DNA of 40,779 nt from an uncultured Erysipelotrichaceae bacterium (GTDB lineage Bacteria > Bacillota_I > Bacilli_A > Erysipelotrichales > Erysipelotrichaceae), in contig CASEPS010000015.1 in assembly GCA_949289855.1 (NCBI GenBank), forward strand, positions 1 through 40,779. Reading direction: 5' to 3'. The notes below the pieces were generated by a model. That model saw only the letters and a program-made list of their open reading frames with translations, was not told the DNA's origin and ran no database searches. The position numbers and the translations under genes are program-made. Below, one piece after another: positions 24,378 to 32,353 of the stretch (the first letter of the stretch is position 1; each line of letters starts with the position of its first letter).

Positions 24378-24941
24378 ATGACCACAACATCAGAAAACAA
24401 AATTCTAACGATTCCAAATCTTTTATCATTCGTGAGAATTCTTCTCATCCCCCTCATCGTTTATCTCTACGTATTCCAAAAACAGGACATTGCGGCAGGT
24501 ATAGTCATCGTCCTTTCCGGAGCCACAGATATCATTGATGGATGGATTGCAAGAACATTCCATATGATCAGTAACCTTGGCAAAGTACTCGATCCCATCG
24601 CGGACAAACTGACCCAGGTCACCGTCATGGGATGTCTTGTCACCCGTTACCATCTCATGGTCATTCCACTTGTACTCATGGTCATCAAGGAAACATGTAT
24701 GACATTTACCGGAGCTGCTGTCATCCATAAAACCGGTAAAGTTCCCTATGCCGTATGGCATGGGAAGGTTGCTACAGCAGTCCTCTATGCCATGATGATC
24801 CTGCATGTATTCTGGCAAGACATACCTTCTACACTTTCTATCATTACCATCCTGCTTTCTGCTTTCCTCATCCTACTTTCCTTTGTACTCTATATGCAGA
24901 AAAATCTCACGCTCATTCGTACAGCAAATAACAACAAATAA
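24378..24941 (+). CDS. pgsA: CDP-diacylglycerol--glycerol-3-phosphate phosphatidyltransferase family protein
   Basis: The start at 24378 (MTTTSENKILTIPNLLSFVR), behind AAAGGA, gives 187 residues; the longer open frame to 24207 runs over the MarR operator. The CDP-alcohol phosphotransferase motif is exact: D54-G55-x2-A58-R59-x8-G68-x3-D72-x3-D76. Six membrane segments are expected. The opening TIPNLLSFVRILLIPLIVYL is typical of PgsA, which makes phosphatidylglycerol phosphate. A related enzyme such as cardiolipin synthase of this fold is the alternative. A nitroreductase gene follows by 12 bases. Confidence 0.87.
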   Translation: MTTTSENKILTIPNLLSFVRILLIPLIVYLYVFQKQDIAAGIVIVLSGATDIIDGWIARTFHMISNLGKVLDPIADKLTQVTVMGCLVTRYHLMVIPLVLMVIKETCMTFTGAAVIHKTGKVPYAVWHGKVATAVLYAMMILHVFWQDIPSTLSIITILLSAFLILLSFVLYMQKNLTLIRTANNNK

Positions 24942-24953
24942 AGGAGAACCACT

Positions 24954-25457
24954 ATGGAATTAATGGACATCATGCAAAACCGTCGCAGCATCCGCAAGTA
25001 TACTGGTGAACCAGTACCTGCAAAAAAGATTGAAAAAGTACTTGAAGCTGGCAGGCTTGCCCCATCTGCCCGCAATGAACAGGAATGGAAGTTTGTTGTG
25101 GTCAAAGGAAATATCCTTGAGCAACTCACAGAAGCCTGCTGCAACCAGGCAATGGTCAAAGAAGCTGGCACTGCTATTGCCATCTGTGCAACAGATGAAC
25201 ATATGATGAAATGCGGTCAAAACAGTGCAACCGTTGATTGTTCCATTGCCATGAGTTTCATGTTGTTAGAAGCGCATGTTCAGGGCCTGGGCATGTGCTG
25301 GCTTGGAAGTTTCTATGCTGACAAGGTAAAGGAACTACTGCAGCTTCCTGAAGAATGGACTGTTGTGGCTGTTTCACCACTTGGTGTACCAGATGAAACA
25401 CCAGCACCCCGTCCACGCAAAGCATTGGAAGAAGTAACTCTCTATATTGAGAAATAG
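24954..25457 (+). CDS. nitroreductase-family protein
   Basis: The 167-residue FMN protein starts behind AAAGGAG. It has the opening IMQNRRSIRKYTGEPVP, the PSARNEQEWKFVVV stretch and the late GLGMCWLGSF and VAVSPLGVPDE motifs, as in small monomeric-length nitroreductases of Clostridia. It reduces nitro groups, quinones or flavins with NAD(P)H; physiological substrate unknown. It shares a transcript with pgsA, although no functional link is obvious. Confidence 0.92.
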   Translation: MELMDIMQNRRSIRKYTGEPVPAKKIEKVLEAGRLAPSARNEQEWKFVVVKGNILEQLTEACCNQAMVKEAGTAIAICATDEHMMKCGQNSATVDCSIAMSFMLLEAHVQGLGMCWLGSFYADKVKELLQLPEEWTVVAVSPLGVPDETPAPRPRKALEEVTLYIEK

Positions 25458-25460
25458 CAA

Positions 25461-25492
25461 AGAAATCCTGTGAAACCAGGATTTTATTTTTA
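25461..25492 (+). terminator. intrinsic terminator
   Basis: AAATCCTG (25463-25470), loop TGAAAC, CAGGATTT (25477-25484), then TATTTTT. It ends pgsA-nitroreductase. Confidence 0.88.
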
Positions 25493-25521
25493 AGCCAGTT
25501 ATGAAAACAATCAAATTCAAG

Positions 25522-26859
25522 TCATAATACAGCAGCCATATAATATGGCAGCCATAAAGTATTTTCTTCCTGTTTGATTTCACCATGGTGCAGCACAATA
25601 CTCATTCCAACTTTTTTTCCAAATACTTCTTTGAACTTATCCAAAGATTTAGTACTTCTATTTGTCCCCGATTTAACTTCAATTGGTATGATTTTATTTT
25701 TCTGGCGAATTAAAAAATCGATTTCCATTTCTGTTTTCTTAGTATTTTTATCTGTCTTTTTGTAGTAATACGCATTATGTCCATTTGCTTTCAGGCATTG
25801 TGCTGTCATATTTTCCAGAATCATGCCTTCGTTCATATGTAATTTGTCCAAAAGAATAGATTTGTACAATTCGTTTTCAAGATATGAACCATCCTGATAT
25901 GCAAGAGTAATCAAAAGACCCGTATCCATCATATAACACTTGAATGAAGGATCAACAACAGATAGATTGAGTGCGACACTAGGGTCATCTACATTATTCG
26001 CAATATTAATAATCATTGCCTCAGAAAGCCATCTGATAGGTTCTTTGTAGTCCCTGACACGTGCATTTGGCTCAATGTGTGACAAGATATACCGTTTATC
26101 GTGTTTCGATAATTCGGAAGGAATTCTGTCAAAAAAATTCGTAACATACTCTGGATTTTCCTCTTGCTGATCTGTCATATCCTGGCGATAGAGGGAAAGA
26201 ATCTGCTGTTTGACAAAATCAACCTTTCCAAAATCTCTACTCTCCACGTATGCCGTTACAGCCTGAGGCATACCTCCCACAAGCATGTATTCACGAAAAG
26301 TCTTCATTATGTACGAATGTATCTTTCCCATTGGTTTCAATGTGGAAATATGTTCCTTCAATGCAGGGAATATCAAATCATTTTGCATTGCCCACAAATA
26401 CTCCTCAAAATCCATAGGAAGTACCTCAAGTGTATACTCTTCTGATGGAATCAAAATATCTTTGCTTTTCTTTGTGATAGAAGCAAGTGATCCAGTTTCA
26501 ATATAATCAAATCTTCCATCTTCAAGTAATGTTTTAATTGCCTGACGGGCTTTGGGAAACAACTGAATTTCATCCAGAATGATCAATGATTCCCGCGGAT
26601 ATAAGCGGGTCTGAAATGCGAATTGTAAAGTATTGAATAGTGTATCCAGATCCCGCAGACTGTTTACAAATAAACCCTCAATATCTTCACTTGTATTATC
26701 AAAACTGACACGAATATATGATCTATACTCTTCTCTTCCAATTTTCTCAGCTAATGTAGTCTTGCCTGTTCGTCTTGCGCCTTTCAAAAACAAAGCATAA
26801 TCAGGTGCCAATTCATTTTTCCAATGTAACATTTTCTGGTATATTTTTCTCTCAAACAT
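25522..26859 (-). CDS. AAA+ ATPase with C-terminal DUF4143 (PD-(D/E)XK-like) domain
   Basis: The 445-residue protein starts behind GGAGGTG. Walker A GARRTGKTT (27-35) and Walker B LIILDEIQ (92-99) form the AAA_14 ATPase part. The DUF4143 end keeps the nuclease-type residues Asp381 (EMEIDFL) and Glu394-x-Lys396 (PIEVKSG), the PD-(D/E)XK pattern. Members are widespread, often multicopy and of unknown role; links to mobile DNA or defence are suggested in the literature but unproven. Coding sequence is AT-richer than flanking genes. An array of four exact-period 33-bp repeats lies in its leader. Confidence 0.9.
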   Translation of the reverse strand: MFERKIYQKMLHWKNELAPDYALFLKGARRTGKTTLAEKIGREEYRSYIRVSFDNTSEDIEGLFVNSLRDLDTLFNTLQFAFQTRLYPRESLIILDEIQLFPKARQAIKTLLEDGRFDYIETGSLASITKKSKDILIPSEEYTLEVLPMDFEEYLWAMQNDLIFPALKEHISTLKPMGKIHSYIMKTFREYMLVGGMPQAVTAYVESRDFGKVDFVKQQILSLYRQDMTDQQEENPEYVTNFFDRIPSELSKHDKRYILSHIEPNARVRDYKEPIRWLSEAMIINIANNVDDPSVALNLSVVDPSFKCYMMDTGLLITLAYQDGSYLENELYKSILLDKLHMNEGMILENMTAQCLKANGHNAYYYKKTDKNTKKTEMEIDFLIRQKNKIIPIEVKSGTNRSTKSLDKFKEVFGKKVGMSIVLHHGEIKQEENTLWLPYYMAAVL

Positions 26860-26897
26860 AAGTAATAATCACCTCCACAAGACTAGCTCACCTATAT

Positions 26898-27014
26898 TTT
26901 CACAATTGCGCGTATAAATTTCAAGCCTTATTTCACAATTGCGCGTATATATTTCTAAACATTTTTCACAATTGCGCCCATAAAAATCGAGCTTCATTTC
27001 ACAATTGCGCCTAT
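26898..27014. repeat. four direct repeats of 33-bp period upstream of the DUF4143 ATPase
   Basis: The core CACAATTGCGC starts at 26901, 26934, 26967 and 27000, spaced exactly 33 bases apart and preceded by TTT (TTC in context TTTCACAATTGCGC). The 22 bases between cores vary. 33 bp is close to three helical turns, so bound proteins would face one side of the DNA. Read on the minus strand, TTGTGA of one unit and TATACG of the next are 16 bases apart, which also resembles a promoter in each unit. No such array is seen elsewhere in the window. Confidence 0.9.
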
Positions 27015-27042
27015 TCTGAATATGAAGTCGCTTTTTGCACAG

Positions 27043-27075
27043 TAAAAATCAGCCTGATTATTTAAACCAGGCTGA
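27043..27075 (-). terminator. intrinsic terminator of the AIM24 gene
   Basis: On the minus strand CAGCCTG (27068-27074), loop and CAGGCTG (27050-27056) form the stem, followed by ATTTTTA. It sits just after the AIM24 stop codon and before the repeat array. Confidence 0.85.
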
Positions 27076-27084
27076 CCAGATCTG

Positions 27085-27900
27085 TTACTCACTTTTGATG
27101 TTTTTTGTATTAGTTGCTGCATAGAGAGAAGAAGAATCATCCAGTGGACTGAGAAGTACTCTGCCTGTTCCTCTGAAAACATTCACGAGACCTTCTCCAG
27201 ATACCGCTGAGCCAAGCAATGTTTTCCCAGATCTTTCGACTGTAAAGTCAAGACTGCCTGACCAGCAGATCGCCTGGTTGCCATCTATTTTGAGAACATC
27301 ATCATCCAGTTCAATTTCAATCAACTGTTCACGTACAACATTGGATTCCAGTACAACAGTTCCACTGCCTTTGAGTTTCAGGTTGAACAAACCTTCATTA
27401 CCTGCCACAGCAGAAGATAATGACTTTCTTGATTGTACAGAAAGGTTAACGGTAGACTCTGACGCAAGATACATTCCATCCTGTACAACAAGTCCACCAT
27501 TCCAGTTTTCTACCTGTTCCAGAAGAATGAACTTGTAGGTAGGTTCAAGACACACAACACCTGTACCTTTGTATTCTGGTTTGATCGCTGATTCATTGGT
27601 CACCGCACCTTTCACAAGCTTGCCAAGCAGATCTCCTGCACCTTTGATACCGGTGGTCGCATGGACATTACCCGCCATCCACTGCATAGAACCAGCCTGC
27701 ATGGTAACACCAATTCTGCCATCCAGTTTACATACAACTTGTTTGCGTCTTACACCCATCTTGGACATGAAGTACTCACGCATAGCTGTATCTGGAGATA
27801 CTGTGAGATCCTGTACATATTCCACTACTGTGAAAATACCTTTTGAATCCTGAATACTGTAGTCAGGATCATTGAATAGTCCATTAATTCTAATAGCCAT
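27085..27900 (-). CDS. AIM24 family protein
   Basis: The 271-residue protein starts behind AGGAGACAAT-type spacing and consists of repeated beta strands. The block VTMQAGSMQWMAGNVHATT is the AIM24/TIGR00266 signature, and later GLVVQDGMYLAS and GLVNVFRGTGRVLLSP repeat the pattern of a two-lobed beta sandwich. Bacterial members have no known biochemical role; the yeast namesake is mitochondrial. It stands between the DUF4143 gene and a hypothetical gene, each with separate regulation. Confidence 0.9.
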   Translation of the reverse strand: MAIRINGLFNDPDYSIQDSKGIFTVVEYVQDLTVSPDTAMREYFMSKMGVRRKQVVCKLDGRIGVTMQAGSMQWMAGNVHATTGIKGAGDLLGKLVKGAVTNESAIKPEYKGTGVVCLEPTYKFILLEQVENWNGGLVVQDGMYLASESTVNLSVQSRKSLSSAVAGNEGLFNLKLKGSGTVVLESNVVREQLIEIELDDDVLKIDGNQAICWSGSLDFTVERSGKTLLGSAVSGEGLVNVFRGTGRVLLSPLDDSSSLYAATNTKNIKSE

Positions 27901-27973
27901 AATTGTCTCCTGTGCTCGTCATTGAGCAATATTTCTTTCTGTTTCACCAAACAGTTGAAACCGTGAACAAGAC

Positions 27974-28366
27974 TCATCTTTCCATCATCCTGTTCAATTC
28001 CTCAACTGTTTCAAGCAGATATGGTACATCCTTTGCCAATTGGATTTCCTGATATTTCAGACAGAGTTTTTCTATTTCGGGAGCGAAAAACTGCGCTGCT
28101 TTCAAATCTAGTTCATCAAAATCCGTAAGCGCAATAAATGGGACAATTCCACGATGGTAATTGTCTGTACCAAAGAGAAAGTAGAACGAAATCATTTCCA
28201 TTTCATCTGAATACAAAAAGAGAAATTGTGGCAATTGATCACGAGACGCATGCAACAAAACAGACTCCTTTCTTTCCGCAAAATACCCTGCTTTTGTTGG
28301 ATACGCAATCCAGTCACGAAGAATTCTATCCTGCTGTTTTGACGTATTATAGAGAACAACTTTCAT
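27974..28366 (-). CDS. hypothetical protein
   Basis: ATG 28366 (MKVVLYNTSKQQDRILRDWI) with GGTGAG before it gives 130 residues. The sequence is mixed alpha/beta, soluble, with FLFLYSDEMEMISFYFLFGTD near the middle and an acidic helical end (PYLLETVEELNRMMER). No family is recognised. It is 73 bases upstream of aim24 on the same strand and may be cotranscribed. Confidence 0.65.
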   Translation of the reverse strand: MKVVLYNTSKQQDRILRDWIAYPTKAGYFAERKESVLLHASRDQLPQFLFLYSDEMEMISFYFLFGTDNYHRGIVPFIALTDFDELDLKAAQFFAPEIEKLCLKYQEIQLAKDVPYLLETVEELNRMMER

Positions 28367-28395
28367 GCAACTCACCACCCTGTTTCATTATACAA

Positions 28396-28429
28396 ATATC
28401 CCCTGACACAACATTCTGTCAGGGGATGG
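28396..28429 (-). terminator. intrinsic terminator of the methionine-synthase-like gene
   Basis: ATCCCCTGACA and TGTCAGGGGAT (28417-28427 and 28398-28408) form a perfect 11-bp stem around an eight-base loop, followed on the minus strand by ATTTGTAT. Confidence 0.75.
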
Positions 28430-28443
28430 GATTCTATCAAAAC

Positions 28444-29559
28444 TCAGTTCCAGACTTCTTCAGCAATTTCCTTTACAAGTTTCAGTTTTGCCCACTGTTC
28501 CTCTTCTGTCAGTTTGTTTCCAATCTCACAGGACGCAAATCCACACTGTGGACTGAGGTAAAGACGATCCAGAGGAATATACTTTTCTGCCTCATGAATC
28601 CTTGCAATCACTGTTGCTTTATCCTCAAGTTCCGGGCTCTTGGTAGTAATCAGACCCAATACGACTTTCTTGCCATCAGAGACCTTGCTCAGGCATTCAA
28701 ATCCACCAGAACGTTCATCATCAAATTCGAGGTAATACGCATTTACATTTTCCTCACCAAAGAGAATATCCGCAACAGGGTCATAAGCTCCACTGTTTGC
28801 ATATGTGGAATGGAAGTTTCCACGGCAGACATGGGTATTGATAACCATGCCCTCCGGTGCTCCGGCAATGACACGATTGTTCAGATCTTTATGCACCTTT
28901 TGTACTTCAACCAGACCTTCTTGTGTAGTTCCATAAGCAAGGTGACCTGTTTTATCTGCCATCATACCCCATGTACAGTCATCAAACTGAACATTCCGGC
29001 AGCCAGCTTCATAAAGCTGATGCAGTACTGCAATATAGGCATCTGCTATATCAGATGCCAGTTCATTCACATCAGTGTAATAATTCTGTGTGATACTGCG
29101 TCCAAAAGGCATCCAGAACTGGGCAAGGGTCTGTGCAGGAGAAGGAATCGTCTGCTTTGCGACCGTTGTTTCATCTTCCAATGCCTTTACAAACCGGAAA
29201 TGTTCCACAAAAGGATGTTCACCTGTCAGATGAATTTTACCAGTCAGATATGTATCATCGAGCATTGCTGCCTCACCATGGAATGGAAGACCTGTCTCTG
29301 TTTTCTTATGGTCAATGCCATCAAATCCCCACATGAAGTCGAGGTGCCATGCTGAACGGCGAAACTCACCATCCGTAATCACATGATAGCCTGCAGCCTT
29401 CTGCTTTGCGACAAGTTCCGTAATACATGTATCTTCCACTGCCTTCAACTGTTCAGCAGTAATGGTACCTGCTTCATAGTCAGCACGTGCTTTCTTTAAT
29501 TCTGCCGGGCGAAGAAAACTGCCTACATAATCATAGCGAAATGGTGTTACTTTATTCAT
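28444..29559 (-). CDS. YxjG/YxjH-type cobalamin-independent methionine synthase-like protein
   Basis: The start at 29559 (MNKVTPFRYDYVGSFLRPAE), behind GCAGGAGG, gives 371 residues. This corresponds to the C-terminal catalytic barrel of MetE alone. Blocks include ITDGEFRRSAWHLDFMWGF, QFDDCTWGMM, INTHVCRGNF and LYLSPQCGFASC, with the zinc-binding His and Cys residues. Such proteins transfer a methyl group to homocysteine, using a folate or another donor. A LysR gene lies upstream on the same strand with an inverted-repeat site between, as expected for methionine control. Confidence 0.9.
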   Translation of the reverse strand: MNKVTPFRYDYVGSFLRPAELKKARADYEAGTITAEQLKAVEDTCITELVAKQKAAGYHVITDGEFRRSAWHLDFMWGFDGIDHKKTETGLPFHGEAAMLDDTYLTGKIHLTGEHPFVEHFRFVKALEDETTVAKQTIPSPAQTLAQFWMPFGRSITQNYYTDVNELASDIADAYIAVLHQLYEAGCRNVQFDDCTWGMMADKTGHLAYGTTQEGLVEVQKVHKDLNNRVIAGAPEGMVINTHVCRGNFHSTYANSGAYDPVADILFGEENVNAYYLEFDDERSGGFECLSKVSDGKKVVLGLITTKSPELEDKATVIARIHEAEKYIPLDRLYLSPQCGFASCEIGNKLTEEEQWAKLKLVKEIAEEVWN

Positions 29560-29592
29560 TTGAATATTCCTCCTGCAACATTTGCAGTTTTC

Positions 29593-29659
29593 AGTATACA
29601 TGGTTCATCTCTTTCTGTACCATATGAACATCTATGTGTTTGTCATAGGCAAAACCTAT
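29593..29659 (-). promoter_or_regulatory. promoter and candidate MetR/LysR box of the methionine-synthase-like gene
   Basis: On the minus strand TATACT (29593-29598) is a good -10 box with a poor -35 (GGTACA, 29616-29621). Twenty-three bases further up is ATAGG-CAAAA-CCTAT (29645-29659), an inverted repeat of T-N11-A form similar to Met-related LysR boxes. A poor -35 with an upstream site fits activation by the neighbouring LysR. Confidence 0.5.
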
Positions 29660-29675
29660 AGCAAACCCTAGCAAG

Positions 29676-30587
29676 TCAGTTTCCTTTTCCAGCGGTGTAT
29701 TGTTTCAAAGCCTGGATATAGCATTCCGCATATTCTCCCAGCACAATTTTCTTATGTGTCACATAGCCGATTTCCATATAATCATCCACATCCAGTGGAA
29801 CAGCAATGATGTGTTCACCATTCAATTCCGCATTGATCACACCACTGCATATCGTATATCCATTCAAACCGATCAGAAGATTGAACAAGGTTGCCCTGTC
29901 ACGGACAAGAATATTCTTTTTCATTTCCAATGTACTGAGAATTTCTTCAGAAAAATAGAAGGCATTATGATCACCCTGTTCATAGGAAAGACGTGGATAT
30001 GGCGCAAGATCGTCAAGTCTCACTACCTCTTTGTGTGCCAAAGGATTTTCAGCTCCTACAAATACATGTGGCTTTGCACGAAACAGTCTCTTAAATGCAA
30101 GATCATGTTCCTGAAACAGTTTGCGCAGTACTTTCTCATTAAACTGGTTCAGATAGAGAACACCCACTTCACTCTTTAATTTTGCAACGTCCTCAATTAT
30201 TTCGTAGGTCTGTGTTTCACGAATACAAAAGTCATACGCCTCTCCACCATATTCCCGTAAAAGTGCAACAAATGCTTCCACAGCAAAAGAATAGTGCTGT
30301 GTTGATACACAAAACTGATGACGAACCGGTGCAGTTCCAAAATAGCGTTCTTCCATCAATCGCGTCTGACTGATGACCTGCCGCGCATAGCCTAAAAACT
30401 CTTCACCAGCCGCAGTCAGCGTTACACCTTTATTTGTCCGTGTGAAAATGGTAATACCATATTCCGTTTCTAATTCTTTTATGGAAGCTGTAAGACTTGG
30501 TTGAGAAATAAACAGGTGTTCTGCCGCTTTACTGATTGAGCCGGTCTCTGCCACTTCCACCACATATTTCAATTGGGTCAAAGTCAT
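29676..30587 (-). CDS. LysR-type regulator, probable regulator of methionine metabolism
   Basis: The 303-residue protein has a clear winged HTH (SISKAAEHLFISQPSLTASIKELETEYG, then FTRTNKGVTLTAAG) and the effector domain from about residue 90. It has the local features of the LysR group that controls metE-like and cysteine genes in Firmicutes. It lies 116 bases upstream of the YxjG-type gene on the same strand, with an operator-like repeat between. The sensed ligand (homocysteine or O-acetylserine in relatives) is inferred. Confidence 0.9.
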   Translation of the reverse strand: MTLTQLKYVVEVAETGSISKAAEHLFISQPSLTASIKELETEYGITIFTRTNKGVTLTAAGEEFLGYARQVISQTRLMEERYFGTAPVRHQFCVSTQHYSFAVEAFVALLREYGGEAYDFCIRETQTYEIIEDVAKLKSEVGVLYLNQFNEKVLRKLFQEHDLAFKRLFRAKPHVFVGAENPLAHKEVVRLDDLAPYPRLSYEQGDHNAFYFSEEILSTLEMKKNILVRDRATLFNLLIGLNGYTICSGVINAELNGEHIIAVPLDVDDYMEIGYVTHKKIVLGEYAECYIQALKQYTAGKGN

Positions 30588-30636
30588 GCAATATCCTCCC
30601 TATTTGTCTGGTGTACAATTCGTGATGCCTTTAACA

Positions 30637-31725
30637 TCATATGTCCCATTCATACTTTTCTCTAGCATACCAGGGAATGAGATTGTCTTTCATCAGATGG
30701 CCAAGGACAATATAATCTTTGACCTGTTGTGTTTCAGCAAAGCGTCTGATTTCATCTGGGTTTGCATATCCCTCACCTTTGACAAATATTTGATATTCTT
30801 TTGGATCAATAAGAATATTCCCAGCCAATTGATCAGCTTTCTTTTCTACGCTTCCCCCTAAAGACTCAAAATCGACAAATACCGGTTTTGTATCTCCATT
30901 CAGGATATGGGCAACCTCATGAAATAATGTAAACCAAAAGGTATCTGCCCATTTATTACGCAATGTGAGACAGAGAATGAATCTTTCATCATTTGTTTTC
31001 CTGATAAACCCCTGCACTGGTGCCCCCTTAAAACATGGCACAACCCTGAATGCAATTCCACATGATGCAAATAGATCTGCTAACGTTTTTTGAATCTGAT
31101 TTTCCTGCATAAACATCACTTGTTTTATCTGTGGAATTATCTGCCGTAACTTTTCTATATCCATTTCATCTGTTATCTGCATATCCATTGTTAATAATTC
31201 ACACATCCTTTGCCATGCAAAAAGAACAAATGGATCTGCATTCGTATTTTTTCTTTGTATGCGGTATGCAGCAGAATAAGATAATTCAGGTACATCCAGC
31301 AAATTACTGACGCCAAGGAGTTTTCTATATTTCAGCACAAGTGTAACTATGTCAGAATCTTTCTCCAGCCACCCAAAAGACTGCCACTTTTCAGTGACTT
31401 CTTTCAGTCGTTTTAAAACAGCAGTTTCTTCTTCAGAAATATGATTCATTTCTTCAAGCTCAAGCAATTCACGGTCATAATTTGCCTGTAGATTAATCCA
31501 GAAAGAAGCCTCAATTCCCAATGCATATTCCAATTTTTTAGCAAATGCAACAGAAATACCTTTCTGTCCATGAATGACAGTACTGATATGCTTTTCAGTC
31601 ATGCCTGTTCTGATAGCAAGTTCTCTTTGTGTCATATTTCTGTCTTCAATGACTTCTGCTAATGTTTCTCCTGGATGAATAATGTATTCACGGGATAATC
31701 CTGATGTATTTATTTCCTTTACCAT
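30637..31725 (-). CDS. HigA-type antitoxin fused to ImmA/IrrE metallopeptidase domain
   Basis: The 362-residue protein begins with a HigA-like helix-turn-helix (HPGETLAEVIEDRNMTQREL, then ISTVIHGQKGIS) at residues 17-65. The C-terminal part has the zinc motif HEVAH (269-273) and the downstream ligand Glu294 (VEKKADQLAGN), typical of ImmA/IrrE peptidases. It is the second gene of a toxin-antitoxin type operon, following a HigB-like toxin frame that carries a stop codon. The peptidase might cleave a bound repressor or toxin. AT-rich codon use suggests acquired DNA. Confidence 0.88.
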   Translation of the reverse strand: MVKEINTSGLSREYIIHPGETLAEVIEDRNMTQRELAIRTGMTEKHISTVIHGQKGISVAFAKKLEYALGIEASFWINLQANYDRELLELEEMNHISEEETAVLKRLKEVTEKWQSFGWLEKDSDIVTLVLKYRKLLGVSNLLDVPELSYSAAYRIQRKNTNADPFVLFAWQRMCELLTMDMQITDEMDIEKLRQIIPQIKQVMFMQENQIQKTLADLFASCGIAFRVVPCFKGAPVQGFIRKTNDERFILCLTLRNKWADTFWFTLFHEVAHILNGDTKPVFVDFESLGGSVEKKADQLAGNILIDPKEYQIFVKGEGYANPDEIRRFAETQQVKDYIVLGHLMKDNLIPWYAREKYEWDI

Positions 31726-32062
31726 GGTAATCCATCACTCCTTCAATAATTAATGTGTCACACAATTTCAGACTATCTGTACTATGGTCTTTAACCTTTG
31801 GCTTTAGAATTAATCGATAGTTTGCAGAAAGATGCAAGGATTACGATCCTTTCAGGTCTCCTACAAGTGGTTCCATCTTTCCTATTCCTGACTGCAGCAA
31901 GGAAAGAAAAGAAGAAAATGCCAGCATCTGGTTATATCGCTTTTTCACAGCTTTTGTCAGTTCTGCTCCGATTTCCCTTTTCATCAGATTTTGGGAATGT
32001 CGGACATCATTCAGATCATCAAACAACTCTTTGACATCGTCGTTTTCAAATTCAATGTACAC
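31726..32062 (-). pseudogene. HigB/RelE-like toxin gene with a premature stop codon
   Basis: A GTG start at 32062, behind a poly-G ribosome binding site, opens a frame typical of HigB-like toxins (VKKRYNQMLAF...MEPLVGDLKGS). A TAA codon at 31841-31843 replaces the tyrosine expected in this position, and the same frame continues directly afterwards with SLHLSANYRLILKPKVKD, the conserved toxin C-terminus. One base change would restore the full protein. As it stands only 73 residues are made, without the C-terminal strand. The paired antitoxin gene downstream is intact. Confidence 0.8.
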
Positions 32063-32070
32063 TACATGCC

Positions 32071-32087
32071 CACCCCCCCTTTTTTTG
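32071..32087 (-). promoter_or_regulatory. poly-A/poly-G ribosome binding site of the toxin gene
   Basis: The minus strand reads AAAAAAAGGGGGGGTGGG seven bases before the GTG start. It is the only Shine-Dalgarno-like stretch here. Runs of seven A and seven G are prone to slippage, which would change spacing or strength. Confidence 0.45.
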
Positions 32088-32093
32088 AAAAAA

Positions 32094-32110
32094 CTTACCT
32101 ATCAGGTAAG
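32094..32110. promoter_or_regulatory. toxin-antitoxin operator
   Basis: CTTACCT-ATC-AGGTAAG is a perfect 7-3-7 palindrome placed just after the -10 box of the toxin-antitoxin promoter. The HTH of the HigA-like antitoxin is the obvious binder. Confidence 0.6.
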
Positions 32111-32113
32111 CCA

Positions 32114-32141
32114 ATTATGATATGTTATTCAGTTTTGTCAA
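32114..32141 (-). promoter_or_regulatory. promoter of the toxin-antitoxin operon
   Basis: On the minus strand TTGACA (32136-32141), a 16-base spacer and CATAAT (32114-32119) form a strong promoter. Confidence 0.7.
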
Positions 32142-32353
32142 TATTCCTAGTCCGCCAGTTTGTTGTACCTGCAGAAGCATCGATTATCGAAAATATGCGT
32201 ATCAATCATGCCAGGCGTCTTTTATTTCTTATTAAGAGGCAGACAATGCGAGTTAAGACTGTGCAAAATGAAATTAGTACCCCTGCTAAAAAGGGGACGT
32301 GTTCTCCACAACCCCATTCATCCATATTTCCTGGTCATCAGAAAATGTACCAG
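32142..32353. other. non-coding stretch, possible decayed mobile DNA
   Basis: No convincing gene is seen in these 212 bases. A segment near 32260-32285 (GTGCAAAATGAAATTAGTAC) looks like the internal terminal repeats of IS21-type elements as remembered, but only one partial copy is present. Base composition is AT-rich like the flanking accessory genes. Confidence 0.3.

Noticed and set aside
26898-27014. CRISPR array
   Set aside because: Conserved cores are only 11-14 bases in a 33-base period, there are only four, and no cas genes are near.
28138-29355. Long plus-strand open frame (405 codons)
   Set aside because: It is the antisense shadow of the methionine-synthase-like gene, with no ribosome binding site and a cysteine/histidine-rich non-protein-like composition.
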